From: Micromussa lordhowensis | Taxonomy: Eukaryota > Cnidaria > Anthozoa > Scleractinia > Lobophylliidae | Assembly (NCBI GenBank): GCA_964020085.1 | Contig: OZ026595.1 | Span: 19,070,153-19,134,152, forward strand | Reading direction: 5' to 3' | DNA: 64,000 nucleotides | Shown here: piece after piece, positions 13,401 through 26,500 of the stretch | Numbering within the stretch: position 1 is the first letter of the stretch | How the letters are laid out: each line of letters starts with the position of its first letter | Made by a program: the position numbers and the translations under genes | Notes under the pieces: generated by a model | What the model was told of the DNA's origin: nothing | Databases searched by the model: none | Seen by the model: the letters and a program-made list of their open reading frames with translations, nothing else

Positions 13401-16400
13401 TATTGTCTTCTGGATTGCATGTGAAAACTTCAGGAACATCACAGATTTTGAAGAGGTATTAAGAATTACAGTAAGGAGACCATTGTCAATGTTGATAAAT
13501 GTGGTCATCTTGTACAGCTTTGTGTATTAGGTCTCTGAAAGCTGCTTCTCATGCCTCAGCACAAATATTGGGTGTGAAACTGTTAATTGACAATTATTCA
13601 ATGAATGCATTGGATATGAGATTTTGGATAGCCAACAAGCCATGTAGTGCCCAGTTGGCTATAATATATCCAACAAGCGGGAGTGGAATAATTGTTTTAT
13701 TAAGAATGCCCCAAATTTAAAGAAAATTAAACTAAAAAAATCATGATTATGCTTAACATTTTGTATAATGGTTCATAACCCATGATGACTAAGCTAATAA
13801 AAACTCTGAAATTGCATTATCCAATGATTCAGTTTTTAGTAATGGGTATTATTATTCAAATTTCATACACTGTAAGAATTCCGATTTCCTGATTGGCTGA
13901 TTTGCACCACGTGGCGCTGGGTTATGACGAAACAACCTCCTTGACGTCATTATCGTGGTGTAATTGCCGTGGTGTAAATTCAATACACCACTGTCATTAC
14001 ACCATGGCTTCAGCCGACTCGAAGTTTGACGATTTGTCAGAAACAGACATTGATTCTCTTATTGATGATGCAATTCCTAAAAACACCAAGAAAGCAACTG
14101 CTTGGGGAACATCTGTTTTAAAAGGTAAGGTTGCGAATTTTAATTTTTTCATTCATACTAGTTGAACTATGTTTTTGTGTGTTGTCAACAGCTTTGCCGG
14201 CTTTAAACAAAATCATCATTGTAAGTATTTTTTTCTTTTGTTTGTCTTTTAGACTGGTTATCCTAAAAATACCCAAATGAAGTTTTGGAAAGTCTTTCAC
14301 CAGAAGTTCTCTCTGAGAGGTTAAAGAAATTCTACCAAGAATTAAGGAAATCGCCGACGGAGCATTACAGTGCTTCAGCACACTTGTCTCGACTTGTCCA
14401 TCAGAGCGGCCATTGCCAGAGTTTAGCGGCATTTCTATCGTACGAGATCCGCTATTTAAAATTGCAAATAAATCCCTGAGTGCTAAACTAAAACATCTTA
14501 AAGCTCAAGGCTTTGCAAAAGTTCAACATCATCTATCTATTTCTCCCGAAGACATCCAAAAGTGCTACGAGACGAAAGTTTTCAGCGACGAAACCCCAAT
14601 AAGTTTACTTCGCGTAAACTGGTTCAACATCAGCCTCCACTTCTGTCGCCGTGGAAGGGAAAATCTTCGATCCTTAACGTGAGATAGTTTTGTCATTAAG
14701 AAAGATGCAAACGACGGTGAATATGTGGAGAAGTCTGTCAGTGAAAAAACGAAAAACCATCAAGGCGGTCTCGGAGATAAAGCCGACGAAAGTGATCCAA
14801 AAATGTTAACATTTTGTCTGGTTTTCCTAGTATAATAGTTGTTTCAGTGTAGTATTTCTTTGTGCAGTGTATTCAATTTGAATAATAAAAATGTTAACGC
14901 ACTCGTTGCTCGTGAATTATCGGGATTTACCTGCACTCGTTCTCTAACAATGAACTCTAAATTTTCAATACCGCACTCGGCGGCCTCGTGCGGTATTGAA
15001 ATTTCTCGTTCATTGTTAGTGAACTCGTGCAGGTAAATCCCGATAATTCACTCGCCGAGTGCGTTAACCTGTAATTACACCATATAAAGTGTGAATGCAG
15101 TCATTGATCTTGATCAGTGGCTTATTTCAAATTTAACAAATTAGATATGTTTTTGAATGAGTGTGAAGTCTGTATTGGAAAACTGTTGGTGAAGTTTTTC
15201 TTTTCAGTTGTTTCATTCAGACATTGGGTGATTCCAGAAAATATGCTGCCATACGACAGCTGGCATCTTGGAATTCCAAGGGAGAGGGGGGTTTCTTGGA
15301 CTGGAATTCTGAAGGCGTGGGGGTTAATGCAGTTTGGAATTCTAAACACATGGGGAGGTCTCCGCTCTGAATTTCCTGAGGGGGAAGGTGGCAAGAGCTC
15401 GATAGCTTCACTTGAAATCGCTGATCTGTATTTTTTCTGGTTATAAATCAAGCATGAACTGACCGCGGTAAGCATTCATGCGGATGAGTGAGCAAAGAAG
15501 CCTTAAAGTTGATGAATTAGTTGATAGATACAAGTCTGTGTTTCTTTCCAATCTAAAATTGTCATTGTGTGCGAGAAACTCGCACCAGCCTCTTGTTTCC
15601 AAATGGAACACGTGACAGATTTGTAGGCTGCATTACTAGTGGTCAGCAGTTCAGCTCAATGAACGAAATTTTCAATATGGTGGGTGAAGGCACATCATGA
15701 ACTTTACTTTTGTCTTCCACTGCTATCGATATGATCTACTCTGCTGAAAAGATGAAGCTAATGAACTGAAAACAAATAGTTTTATTTGGTGGTAAACAAC
15801 TTAAAGATAACACTTAAAAGAAAGGGAAAGCTGCGGTGTACTTTATTAAACATTTATAACAAACTTGAGTTGCTTGTTGCTTGACCGAAAATTGTGAGCA
15901 GAATTATCTTGGAGGGAGGAAAAAGTGCAAGTTTCCTGTTTGTTAGAAGTTTTAGGCAGTCAAACGGGAATTCCAGCGGGTCTGAAAAAAAGGGAAATTC
16001 CGGAGAGGGGTTAACTAATTTTGGAATTTGGAGGGCATGAGGGGGTAGAGCATTTTGGAATTTCCGAAGGCAAGGGGGGGGGGGGGGTTAAAATGTTTAT
16101 GTCGCCCATGGTAGGGTATGGATATCCCCTCACCTTTGAGTCACACCCACGAGCAGAGAGCAAACGAGCCTGGTGAAGAGGCACCAAGAAAGTGAGCCTG
16201 CCTTGATCTCTGTGATTTTTTCATTTCTGGTTCCCCTGAGTGAAGTGAAATACCATTGGTAAAAAAGTGGGAAATGCAAGAAAACTGTCAATCGGTTACT
16301 GGTATGTTTGATGAGGAGCGATTAGATCCCCATGGAGTTGGTAGCTAACTGCATGTTCTCCAATAAAAAATAAGTTGTCCACATTTGGAGTCAGAGGAAG

Positions 16401-17515
16401 AGTTGAGTGCGTGCATTACTGATGTTTTAACAAAGTTTCAGTCTATTTCTGGTTAAAAGTTAAACTAAAGAGGGAGCAGGAAATAGCAGTTGAAAGTATG
16501 TTAAGAAGTCAAGACGTACTTGTCGTGTTGCCGACTGCACGCGGAACAGTTAAATATCAGAAACCTTTGTGACTGCAAGCGGGAAATGAAACAACACAAA
16601 GGCATCTGCCCGTTTACCAGCGTCATCAAAGACCAGACTGCCAAAGCAAGTTTACTTGGAATCAAGTGTGTGTCCTTGCTAGACATAAACTTTGACGGTT
16701 TTTCTTCAGCAAAACTTTATCAACAACAGATATTGCGCCTGCATGTTGTTATGAAAACATTTACAATTTTCCTGAGAATTCTGAGCTGCCAAAGTGCATA
16801 CTTCTGGTGAAATTAGTTGGCTCATTTTTTCTGTGGTGGAAATGAAAAATGTGCAGAGATCAGAGCAGGCTCAGTTTCTCTTCTTGCGGCTTTGCTGCTC
16901 GATTTTGCGCTTGCAGCTGTGCTGTGCACGCTTGTGCTCCAACATCAGCCTGCTCACAGGCTAAATATTTTCTGGAATCACCCATTTTGCATACTACATT
17001 TGGATTGAATTATAATTTGATTTGCACATAATTTATATTGTATTGCAAATCTGTAAATTAGATTAGCTTTCTCATCATTGACTATTTAACAATTATTCCA
17101 TGAGCGCGTGTTGGATATGAGATGATAGATAACCAACAAGGCGCGTAGCGCCAAGTTGGCTATAATCATCTCATATCGAACAAGCGCGAGTGGAATAATT
17201 GTTTTATTAAAAACGCCTCCCAAAAATAGAAAACTAGGCTACAATAAAAACAAAAAGGCCCAAAAAATCACGTACGCTTGCCATCTTTGTAGATTATGGT
17301 ATAATGGCTCATATACCATGATGGCTAAGCCAATGAAAACTCTCAAATTGCATTATCCAATGATACAGTTTTTAATAATTGCAGATATACTATAACTGTG
17401 CTGTTCTTGACACAGAACTGTATAAGCAATAGTCTTCATTTGATGCAAAAATATGCTGGGATATTTATCCACAGACATTATCTGTTCCAAGCAGTGAACA
17501 GTTTTCCAAGACTGT

Positions 17516-17548
<33 letters not shown>

Positions 17549-20500
17549 AAAATGTCCAAGGACGAATGTGCGAACATATTTTCGTGTCAAATGGAGTCTA
17601 TTATGTTTATTATTCTTCAAATATTATTTGCAATGCATACAGTTTTGAAAATTGGGGAGTATCTCTCGGATATTCCCTAGTTCCAGCTGGGGTATATTGT
17701 TATAGACCAATTGCGCGAGAGCGAAAATATTTGATGAATTATAATTCATGATACAATGTATGTACTGTACTCTTGATTTCTATAAGTGACTGTAAACTTA
17801 GCTGCAGTTCAGTGACCTTTGACTATCCACTCGAAGAAATCTTGGAGCTCTCAACTTCTGATTATCTTAATGATTGCGTTTTCATTTTTTGCCAGCTGAA
17901 AATGGAAGCAGAAAGCATCTTCCATAATCATCTTGATGTAAATGCACCCATGCCTGTTAATATTGACAGTTCAGCTGTGAAAGATGCAGAGGAACATTTG
18001 CATAATCCAAACAATGACATGTATCGCCTTCAACAACAGCAGGTTAAATAAGTTTATTTCTTTGTGTTGATTGAAGAATCACGGTTAGTCACAATCAATG
18101 ATAATAATATCTTATGCACTGGCCAATCCATTGAAAGCTTTTGAACAGTGTGTATTCTCCATGCTGTGCAAGGTCTAGACTGTTCACAGCCCTCTATTTT
18201 CCCGTATTTTTATTCGGTCATTGAACGTGCAGATAGAATCACAGGAGAACTGGACGTCAATGCAAAACGAGAGACTTGATGAGGTGGGGGGCTTCGTTTA
18301 CCTCCCTACTCCCACCCTTTTGTGCTTCGTGCTTGAGCTCGCTTTTTCTCTCATGTGCGTCAAAAAAATAGAGAGCCTGTGAGTCTAGTGTGTGACAATG
18401 CCTTAAAATTAAGGTAGTTGAGTAATTATTTAGATACAATAAGGACATAGTTTGGAGCATTTTAGTAGGAGTTCTGAAATATATTTTGGCTTCAAAACGT
18501 TTGACTGATACCATGTAGCAGAGCCACCCTTTTGTAAGTCTCTTGAAATCAGTTCTGACAGAACATGTACTGTGTCCTGTAGGTTTATACGCTGATGAAA
18601 TTTGACAGCTACCCACGTTTTCTAAAGTCTGATGTGTACAGACAGAGCCTTGTGGCCGAGATTGAAGGAGGACTACTTCCTTGTGAGGAGGGTGAAGAGG
18701 AGAGAGAAATCAAAGCAAGAGGCTTCTTCTGGAAGGTACCTGTATTGAAATACACACAATGTCTTCCTGGGAATGATCTTTCATATTTGACAATAACTGT
18801 AATCAAACAGAGTCTCTTTAGCCTCCAGTACCACCTCAAGGCCTGTTTCAGTGTTTCAGGGCAGTAAAGTTTGTCTTGATTGTTTGACTCCCAGTACTGA
18901 TAAAGTGGCTACTTCTCCTTACCTTTTTGTAACAAAGTCAAACAAAATGTCATGAGATCTGAGGACCTGATCATCATAAAAAGAACAGTCCTGCCTTTTA
19001 TGGAGAACCAGCTAGCTAAAGACAGCCTCACTAAACTTTAAAATGTACAAAAATAACTGACGAAGAAAAGCAAAACTAAATCAAGAATTTCAAGTAAACA
19101 ACAAAACTTTTAAAAAGAGTTGTTCTCTTTGAACCTTATGTTCAGCAGATTGCTTCCATGCTTTGGACCATGTCTCCAGTAGTTTCCAACATAAGATAAA
19201 AGAGGCTATTCATATTCAAAGAGGACAACCCTCTTTGAATCAACAATAATTACACCATGTGAATCTAATTATGTCACAATTAGCATGTTTCTACTTATTA
19301 TAAATTCCTCTTCCAACGCTTTGCGTATCAATCAACTGAAGATGGCAGGAGAATCTGTTGAAGCATGTCCTTTGGGCTAAAAAGTTTTGTCGTTTACTTG
19401 AAATTCTTGACTTGCCTGCTTCTATCAAGACCCTTTGAAAACTAAATCAGTTTTAAAAAAATATTTGCACAATGTTTTAAATATCCTAAAAGTTTCAAGT
19501 ATGTACAATCATGTAAAACTACATAACAATGTTTTCAATATATTAAAATCAAGGAAGTCCAGCCTAAGAATCCTGAATTGATGATGTAATACATTTATTT
19601 ATATTGGTAATAGTTTTTGTTTTCAGTTTAAAGTTAATTGGTGCTGAAACTGAAAAAATAGTTTTCACTTGGGCATTTTAACATCAGCTACACAATATAC
19701 TAATATCAAGTATATTATTTGATGTCTTAACTTAATTTTAATGGTCATAGGTTAAATAACATCTGTTGAAAGGAAAATAACACCACAACCCAGAATCAAT
19801 AACTATTTCCCAAATGGGAATCAGTAAGTTAGTCAATTTTGTTGCGCATTAATTGAAGATTCTTCCCCTTATAAATTTGACACGATTTTGCTCCAGTTAA
19901 CCTCTATCAAAGCCATGTGTATAAAAATAAACATTTTTTCCTATAATGAATTGCAACTACAAAGATCTTAAACTTTAACCTTAAACCTGCTTAATAACGT
20001 CCAAATTCCAGGTTCCCTTTCTTTATCCGTCCTCTGAAGAATCTGAATTCTCCAGTGGCAGCAGTCGAAGCAGTTTTAGTCTTGAAGGACAGGTAAAACA
20101 GAAATTTAAATCAACTGTGATAATAAACAGTTTTCAAGGGCCGTTCCATTTTATATCCACCCCCGTCAGATGACATTGTCTGAGTGAGTCACCCATGGGA
20201 CAAGATTTTCTAGGGGGTTACTATTCGAAATGTTTGTTTCTGAAGGGGTACAATATCAAGAGTAAATTTCTGAGGGGATTATCGAAATTTGCGTCATTAA
20301 AGGGATTGTGGGATATACTTTATCTGATGAGGGTATCACAAAACGCTACATTTCTGAAGCCCTACTATTAAATAGGCTCTTTGCTGAGGGGGAAAAGGGT
20401 AACTCTAAGAAAACGTTTCAGGAGGGATCAGGGAGAAAAACACCTCATCAACAGTGGAGTGCGGATATTAAATGGAATGGCCCCAAGTCTAAACTTACCT

Positions 20501-23500
20501 TATGAAGTAAACTTTAAACTTTGAAACTTGAGCCTCGCCTGTGTTGTCCTGTTGCTTTTTTTTTCAATAAATACTACGCTAATCTTTGTAGGAATCGTTT
20601 TTAAATTCACCATGGTAAAAAAACACTCGCTGTACAGTACATGTAATACTAAACGTCTGTGTTACTTAAGAACTACGTTTTCGTTAATGATGTGTACTTT
20701 GCTCGCGGGTCAGCGTGTGCGAGTTTTCGCGCGTGCCGTTTGTTACATTTTGAATCTTGTTCAGGGCCGGGTTGTTCAAGGCCCGATTAAGCTAACCCAG
20801 GTTTAGCGAGAAGTTTGATTGCAGTTTTGTAAATTTTCGGTGAGGTTTCCTGTTTATATTGTTTGTCCTTCAGTTTGAATAATCTCAAACTACACAGTAC
20901 ATGACGATTGGAGGACACTTTTATCCAAGAAAAAATAATATTAATTTTAATCCTGGGTTAGTGTTAGCATATCTAGCGTGTTGTAGGATTTTCTCTTCTA
21001 ATTGTTGTGTCCACATTTACAATGTTTAGCGCTCGGGCCGTAGCTGGGGAAGTAAACACAGCAGCAAACGATCAGCTGGAGGCATGGACGGAGAAAGGAA
21101 AAAATCCTTTCTCCCTTGGAAAGGTGAGGTTAATTGTGGGCCTGAGCCTGTTGACTCTCTGTAAGTTCCCGAAACGCTCTTCTATTATGTGTTGTTACTA
21201 ACGTGACTTTTTATTTCCGCTTGGAAATTACCATCTGATTTGCGTGCTCCGTTTGTGCTTCGGAAAAGAGCGTGACAGCAAGCGCGCGTAATACAAGATG
21301 AAGTCACACTACACAAAGCGAAAAGATATCACGCAATGTAGTCGCGCCTTGTTTCTCACTTCACCAAGAAACTTTGGTTAGGAAGACTGCAAGAATGGTC
21401 CAGCATACAACTGCATTTGTTGTATCACGTCTAACTGCAAGAGTCACCCAATCTTGTTAATGCAACTTATTTTCCATAGGAGTTGTCCAAGTATCCAGTA
21501 TTAAATGAAAATCTCTAAGGGAACGGTGGCTTTCAGACTGTTTTGAGTTGTTTGTTATTTTAGTGTACCTCCTTACCATCAATATTTTTACCCTATCTAT
21601 GGTAGCTGATGATATGTTAGTTGCGTGTTTATCAGTCTTTAATTGTGTTTTTCATTGTGTAGAGTAGTCGCTAATTTTAAGAACTTTCATTCTGATATTG
21701 CTTTTTAAGTAAATCAATAACATTTTTGGGGTGCATTTGCAAAAGCCAAACACACTAAATTTCATCATCGAATTGATCTTTTCGTCGAAGTTTTGGAGGA
21801 AATTGGTGTTTCATAATGTAAAAATATTAACGATCGAATTTCAAGATACTCACTTTCACGTAAAATTAATACAAATTTGACTTTTTTTAGGCCTTCATCA
21901 TCTCTACATTTTCATTTAATATCCATTATCATACTATGTTTTATATGTGACAGTTTGTATTTTGTAATGTGTGAACAGTTCTGAAAAGAATAGAACAGAA
22001 TATTGTGCAGTACAATTAATTCACAAAATGCGTGGCTCTTTCCAAGTTAAAATGTTGCTTGCATTCCCTATGCATTTGATTTCCGATAAATATGTCTGGT
22101 TTGTTTGCTTTTCCTTTTCCCATGTTGATGATATTAGGTTGTGAAACTAAATTAAATGTTGGTCTCCATGTTGTTGTGATGAAGAAAGAGTTTTGCAATT
22201 GCGATAAAATTAAATTGAAGAATCATTGTTTAAAACCTTGGTTTTGTGTCTCTTTTGTGGCGTTTATCCTCTCAAGTCATTAGGCTTCACAAATGATAAG
22301 CACTCTCTTTGTTCCACAGAACAATCACCAGACATTTAATGGATATTTTAATGACTGATAATTTCCATATAAAGGATATTGCTTTTGTTTCAAAGTACTT
22401 AGGTATTAACAATGCTCCTCCCTCTATTTTGCAGGTAAACACGTCAGAAAAGGTCAGTATTGGTTTTTCATGTTAAGTGTAAGTATAATTGTTTTCATTC
22501 GCAACAGCGAGCCATATTTCACGACCTCTTGCTAAATCACTCGGCTCATGTCGCGTAAGTTTTGAGGCGAAGAAGACGTCTGAAATGCTGAAGTTTCAGA
22601 TCACGAGAAGGGCTGAAAACCTTTTCTTGGGCCCTGTGGAATATGCTTCCTCTCACCACAGTAAGTAGTAAAATCTCCGTGAAACAAACTCTGCATTTTT
22701 CACTTTGTTTGTTTGGTTGTAACGGATGCACTAATTGTTTTTTTTCCGTAAATGTTTTACTTCCAAAATGCGCTTCTGGTCATCTTTCGAGTGTTTACAA
22801 TCTGATGTGTCATCGTCCGCTTGTTTTTTCCTCAAATCCTTTACCTTGTAAACACTGCAGTTTTGAAGTTTACCCAGTCAAGTGCCTTTTTTTCAATTAT
22901 GTCTTGTAGGTGACCGATCGTTTGGTAGCCAGCCGGGTAGTGCTCGAAGCTCTCTCTCTTCCTTGTCTGATTCAGTCCCAAATATCAGCTACTCTTCTGA
23001 GGTTCGTGACGCTTGTACTCTTTTCCTGGTGTTGTGACACGCAGTCTAGAGTCACGGTTGTTCTATAAAGTTAGCGTGCCGGTCACGCGTGTTTCACATC
23101 ACGCTCCTAAATCGATGCTTTCCCAAAACTCTATTTGTTTGAAACCAAATGTGATGTTGATAACGTTGTAACAGGACAGTAACAAAAACAAGTTTCAGAT
23201 ATTGTTGGTGTTAGAACGATATGTATATTGAATTATAAGTCTGGGGCTGATAACGATTTATGCCAATTATGCCCACATTCCCTGCAGTTGGTTTTATTTA
23301 CCCTCTTGGCACTGACCAGTCGGTGATGTTGAACGCGTTCTTGTTAAATTTTTTGTGTGTATGCAATTCAGGTGTCCTTTTTGAGTATGCCAAACGGTTG
23401 TAACCAACTTAGATAGAATGGCCAAGTCTTGTTAACCCCGCGGTTCACACTGAAGTACAAGTAGAGACATGAACGGAACTTTGTCGTATATAACGAATAT

Positions 23501-26500
23501 TACTTGATCTATCTTTTGCTTAGTCCATAGATAAGCCGCGAGCAAAAAAATGGCCGGGTTTTCTTTCGCGTTACGCACGACAGAGTAAGCGGAAGAGAGA
23601 CTACTCCTAGTCGAAGGATGTCACGAACGAGTCCAATTTTTTATTAGCACAAAGCATGGTTGCTTTCCTTGTTCACGTACACCAAGTCTGCGTTGTACGC
23701 ATCTAGTGTTCCTTCATCGCAAACGCTTTACATATTGAGCAACGGAAATGTTAAATGTGTATTGAGTACTTTACAATTCTTGTATTTATGTATATAAGAG
23801 TGATGCGGTACTTAAGAGTTCAAGGCCAAGAGGTTCGAGTACTTACTTATATTACCACTCTTGCATAAAATGAAAACAACTTGTCGTTATTTGTGTGTAC
23901 TTTATAGTCCTTACACGTGGATCAGAGAAGAGAAAGCGAATCGTTCCAGTTCTGCAGAGTGGTAATGCCTGACCACTCGTCCACCATTTTGCTGTGCAAG
24001 GAAGGACAAACTCTTCGCCAAGCGCTGATGCAGCTATGTGACAGGAGACACCTCTCGTTTGTCGCACATGAGGTGTTTCTTGGTGGCGGAGACAAGGTAG
24101 CCGTCACGACTCAGTGTCCGCTTGACTTTTTTTTCTCAATGTCTCTTGTATTGATCGAGTTTTGTTTATTTTCCATTAACCTCTTGTGTCTAGATTAATC
24201 TATTCTTCAGTAATTCAAGAGTTTCTTGAAAGTGTACTTTTCATTGTCATGATTGTATGGCTGATTTTTGCAGAATATTGATAGTTTTGGATAACTATTG
24301 AAATTCTAAAGAGACGTGATGTCTAGACTCCACTTCTGTGGCAATAAGTTATATTGAATCTTGCGTTCTTACATAACATATCGAAGGTTACGATAAAAAA
24401 AGAAACTGTCCAAATCAGTCGGTGTCAAATAAATGATGGTTAACGTACTTGTAGCTTACAAACTTAGAAGTTGCAATCACAGAGTTGAGCTGGTTGTGTA
24501 CGAAAGGTTGTCCTGTAGGCGAGACAATGTATGGGAGTAATTTTATTATCGGTCTTTGATCACAGCTTGTTCCTCTGGAGGAACTAGACGAAGACATGTC
24601 CATTATGGGCGGCAGAGAAGTGGTACTGGAACACAGAACACTTTTCAGGTAAACAGGTTTGCAAAAATCACGAAAGATTTACATACATTGTTGATATTAT
24701 TATTATTATTATTATTAACATTAAACTTGTCGGAATTCCAGATGGAAACACATAATCTGCGAAAAGCGCGGGAAATGACTCGCGGGTGTGTTTGGTTCGC
24801 TTCCTGATTGGTTGAGAAGACATCATCTTTGTTCTCATTGGTTAAAGCATGCTTACGTGATCAAACACTTCAAACAATAGCAATTTTCCCAGACAACTTC
24901 CCCAAAATCACAAGACGGAAAAATTCGTCTGTTTCTATTTTTTCGTGTAAGGAATGGTCGAACCTTTCGTTTCCTTGATACTGCAAAGTTAGACTACGGG
25001 AGAGTGAGCCGCTGTGTGCTTTTTTCCTCTCAGTATATCGCCTTATTCTTTTTTTTCTGTGCACTTTGCAGATTGGAACTCCCGAGTGGTGCGATGTTGT
25101 GGATGAAAGTCAAACCCAATCAGAGCGTGAGAGCTTGTCTGAAGCCCATTCTCTCTCGGCAAGGCTTGTCTTCTGAACACGTGATTGCACATTTGGTAAG
25201 CACGAAGGACGCCCCTTTTTTGTCGTTTTGATGCATGTTTACCGAACCTGTATTATAACAGCAGGTTAGCCGGTCTGATCGCAGGATGCCGTTTTAGGTC
25301 ATAATTAACTAGAGCCCTTCGTTGTCGTCTTCGCTCATTGATATGACGTATACCTGACGTATTCTTGATAAAGAGGCATTGAGAACTGGCTTTGAATTTG
25401 ATTTTTGATTTGAGGAGACCAAGAGTCTCTAGAACTAGCAAAATTCAAAATGAAACGTCAGCTGCCTCAGAATTGGCACCTGACTAATTTCCAATTCAAG
25501 TATTCAGAAAATGTTACTAGTAGCTCACGATATTAGTTAGAACTTGAGGTCATGTGATTTGTAGTTGTAAAAATGTATCAAATCTTCTATTAAACTAGTG
25601 CTACGCTCTCTTTTTGTGCTCAGGTGGGATGTGAAGTGCCGTTGGACCCTGGCATCTCGGCAGCCACCATTGAGCATAACCACGTGGTAATAGAGACAGA
25701 GGAACAGTTTACAGGTAAAGAAAACTGACTGGTAATTTAGGCTTCGTGTTGTCCTGTAATCCTATGTTTATGCTTAAAACAGGTTTCGCTTGATTGCCCA
25801 GATTCCGAGATAAGAATAAACGAAAGTATTCCAGATTACTCGTTCGATTGAATCGCTATTCCAAATCCAGAATGTATTCCCAGCATTCTGTTCTGGGCAG
25901 TAGAATGCTTGTAATAATCGAGAATAACGAAGTCACGCGAAGAAAACGGGCTGTGACGCGACTATCTGTTACAGTTAATTTTTTTTAAATCTCAATTTGA
26001 ACTTTATGTGGTTCGTTTTCCCTCTAGTTGGTTAATTTTTGTCTATTTCAGTTTATCCCAAGTCATTAATTATAATTTACTCAGGATAAACCTAGTAAAA
26101 GGTAACCAACCATAAGAAAACGATCCACATATAGCGGTTGAAATAAGAAGAACATTACCCGTGATAAAAGATTATTTACAACATTACCCGTACTCAGCCA
26201 GTGTACGAAGTCGACGTTTCCCTTTCCTTCTACGGGCAAATGATAGAGTTGACTCAGGAAACGCCCCAGGATCCATGGCTTAGATTATTTCGCAAGCGAA
26301 CAGACGAAATGGCGCTGGTCTGGAATATTCAAGAATAAGGATATATTCCGGAATGAGACTCAATTAAAAGCACCCACAGTTGTTCGTTGAATCAAAACGT
26401 AAGGATGACGGCTTTAAGAGCAAGGTTGACACTGACAGGCGAATATATTTGATTCTAAATCTCATGGTAAATTACTAAGAGACGAATGCTTTTTATCCTT

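Noticed and set aside
15122..15475. 117- and 109-residue open frames on both strands
   Set aside because: They overlap a GGAATTCC-rich repeat mosaic and have no protein character.
16074..16089. Long G run, also near 38593-38607 and 39349-39362
   Set aside because: Could form G-quadruplexes, but single runs without spaced partners are more simply slippage tracts.
21022..21201. ATG-led open frame over the exon at 21030
   Set aside because: The RGS12 frame is different: phase 0 from 21030 gives RSGRSW...FLPWK, which joins correctly on both sides.
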